Below, piece after piece: positions 5,140 through 5,892 of a DNA stretch of 5,892 nt. The DNA lies in the NCBI GenBank assembly GCA_015487455.1, contig WFPR01000130.1:1-5892 (forward strand). The letters run 5' to 3'. Position 1 is the stretch's first letter; each line of letters opens with the position of its first letter. The notes under the pieces are model-generated. The model ran no database searches, had not been told where the DNA came from, and saw nothing but the letters and a program-made list of their open reading frames with translations. Source of the stretch: Candidatus Bipolaricaulota bacterium. GTDB taxonomy: Bacteria > Bipolaricaulota > Bipolaricaulia > RBG-16-55-9. A program made the translations under genes and the position numbers.

Positions 5140-5892
5140 GTGCGCTTATATGTCCCGCCCGCGCTGATCGTGGTGCTCCTGGCCGCGGCGGTCCTGGCCG
5201 CCTTCGTCCTCTTGCGCCCCATGGGACCGCGGGCGGACATGAGGGAGCGCATGCCCATGGGGATGCGGGCCCAAATGGCGCCCGTCTTCGCCACGCTGCG
5301 GAACGTGGGGTCCGTCTTCGTGCTCCGCCCTTCCGCGATTCCCTTCGCTCGCATGACGCAGCGCTGGACGGTGGGCCAGATGTTCACCTACATCTCGACG
5401 ACCCGCGACGGGCGGCGGGTGCTGGCCACCGACAGCCCGGAAAACGTCGTCTACGCCTTTGACGGACAGACCGGACATCTCCTGGCCATCGTCCCCGTGG
5501 GCCGGACCCCCAAGGGGGTCAAGATCGCGCCCGACGGCAGAACCGCGCTGGTGGCCAACGAGGGCTCCGGCTCCGTCAGCGTAATCGACCTGGAGCGGTG
5601 GGCGGTCGTGGCCGAGGTGCCCGTGGGGGAGGTGCCCCACAACGTCGTCTTCTCGCCCGACGGCGCGCTCGCGTATATCACGGTCCAGGGGGCGGACAAG
5701 GTGGCCGTGCTCGACGTGGCCCGGCGCGCGGTCGTGGCGGAGATCCCCGTGGGGAAGGGGCCGCACAACCTCGACATCGCCCCCGACGGACGGACGCTGT
5801 TCGTGGCCAACAAGGACAGCGACGAGCTGGCCGTGATCGACGTGGAGGCCCAAAGCGTGATCAAGACGATCCCGCTCAGCCGGGGCCACCAC
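5140..5892 (+). CDS. Membrane-anchored YVTN-family beta-propeller protein, C-terminus cut by window edge
   Basis: The frame is open to the right edge (251 residues from this start). GTG at 5140 is preferred because GGAGG sits 6 nt upstream; GTG at 5125 would add five residues and has a looser GGGGGTGA signal. Residues 8-25 are a hydrophobic signal anchor. They are followed by a Met-rich linker with six Met in 19 residues (28-46, including RMPMGMR). The propeller begins about residue 75. Blade repeats recur with an exact 42-residue period (codons at 5482, 5608, 5734 and 5860). Each carries VGxxPxxxxxxPDGxxxxV and a V(I/L)D strand, as in YVTN/surface-layer and Lvh-like propellers. The domain would lie outside the cytoplasmic membrane and bind protein or ligand. 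Related propellers occur in cytochrome- and metal-linked envelope systems, but no catalytic residue can be named. It begins 19 nt after the DUF302 stop, so it is probably in the same operon. Confidence 0.85.
   Translation, partial: MRLYVPPALIVVLLAAAVLAAFVLLRPMGPRADMRERMPMGMRAQMAPVFATLRNVGSVFVLRPSAIPFARMTQRWTVGQMFTYISTTRDGRRVLATDSPENVVYAFDGQTGHLLAIVPVGRTPKGVKIAPDGRTALVANEGSGSVSVIDLERWAVVAEVPVGEVPHNVVFSPDGALAYITVQGADKVAVLDVARRAVVAEIPVGKGPHNLDIAPDGRTLFVANKDSDELAVIDVEAQSVIKTIPLSRGHH
5482..5892 (+). repeat. 126-bp coding repeats of the beta-propeller
   Basis: Equivalent codons recur at 5482, 5608, 5734 and 5860, a strict 126-nt (42-residue) period. Three full units and the start of a fourth lie in the window. 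They are diverged in DNA but well conserved in protein, for instance EVPVGEVPHNV against EIPVGKGPHNL. The strict period with no insertions is typical of YVTN blades. Confidence 0.85.

Noticed and set aside
5146..5892. Minus-strand open frame (248 codons) at the right edge
   Set aside because: The plus strand in this stretch encodes 42-residue YVTN blades with conserved motifs; the minus product only mirrors this periodicity.

Overview
The window is high-GC bacterial DNA. Its genes sit tightly together, most have strong AGGAGG-type ribosome binding sites, and third codon positions are mostly G or C. Nothing in it fixes the phylum. Signal peptides ending in short G/S/Q stretches and strong Met/Gly/Pro bias would fit a deep-branching, possibly thermophilic, metagenomic lineage (Bipolaricaulota or NC10-like), but that is a weak guess. 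No RNA gene, transposase, CRISPR array or integration scar is visible. No stretch longer than about 250 bases lacks a gene.

Layout. The left third (1-2196) is read on the minus strand. It holds a CadC/SmtB-type ArsR repressor (2196-1765) and, 4 nt downstream, a P1B-type heavy-metal ATPase (1760 to the left edge, C-terminus cut off). The ATPase has all the core P-type motifs but starts with a four-cysteine zinc-ribbon-like segment instead of the usual HMA domain. The pair has a clear promoter with a perfect TATAAT, overlapped by a near-perfect 24-bp palindrome that is almost certainly the repressor's operator.

The central intergenic region (2197-2446) is divergent. Its rightward half carries four direct repeats phased at exactly 11 bp, lying just upstream of a -10-like TATCCT. 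This looks like an activator site, possibly for an OmpR/PhoB-type response regulator.

The right two-thirds (2447-5892) is read on the plus strand. It holds five genes: a secreted protein with two PepSY-like repeats; a secreted, extremely methionine-rich helical protein (46 Met in 285 residues); a two-helix membrane protein with four CxxC pairs; a DUF302 protein; and a membrane-anchored YVTN beta-propeller that runs off the right edge. A long hairpin and a second possible promoter lie between the first two genes, so the group may be one operon with an internal boundary or two transcription units.

Reading. The left arm is a standard Zn/Cd/Pb-type efflux module with autoregulation. The right arm looks like an envelope metal-handling or metal-stress cluster. 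Methionine-rich sequence in several of its proteins suggests soft metals such as Cu(I) or Ag(I), while the CPC motif, the CadC-type sensor and the zinc ribbons suggest Zn/Cd/Pb. Whether the two arms act together is inference from adjacency. The grouping of PepSY repeats, Met-rich protein, zinc-ribbon membrane protein, DUF302 and YVTN propeller is the part most likely to be undescribed.
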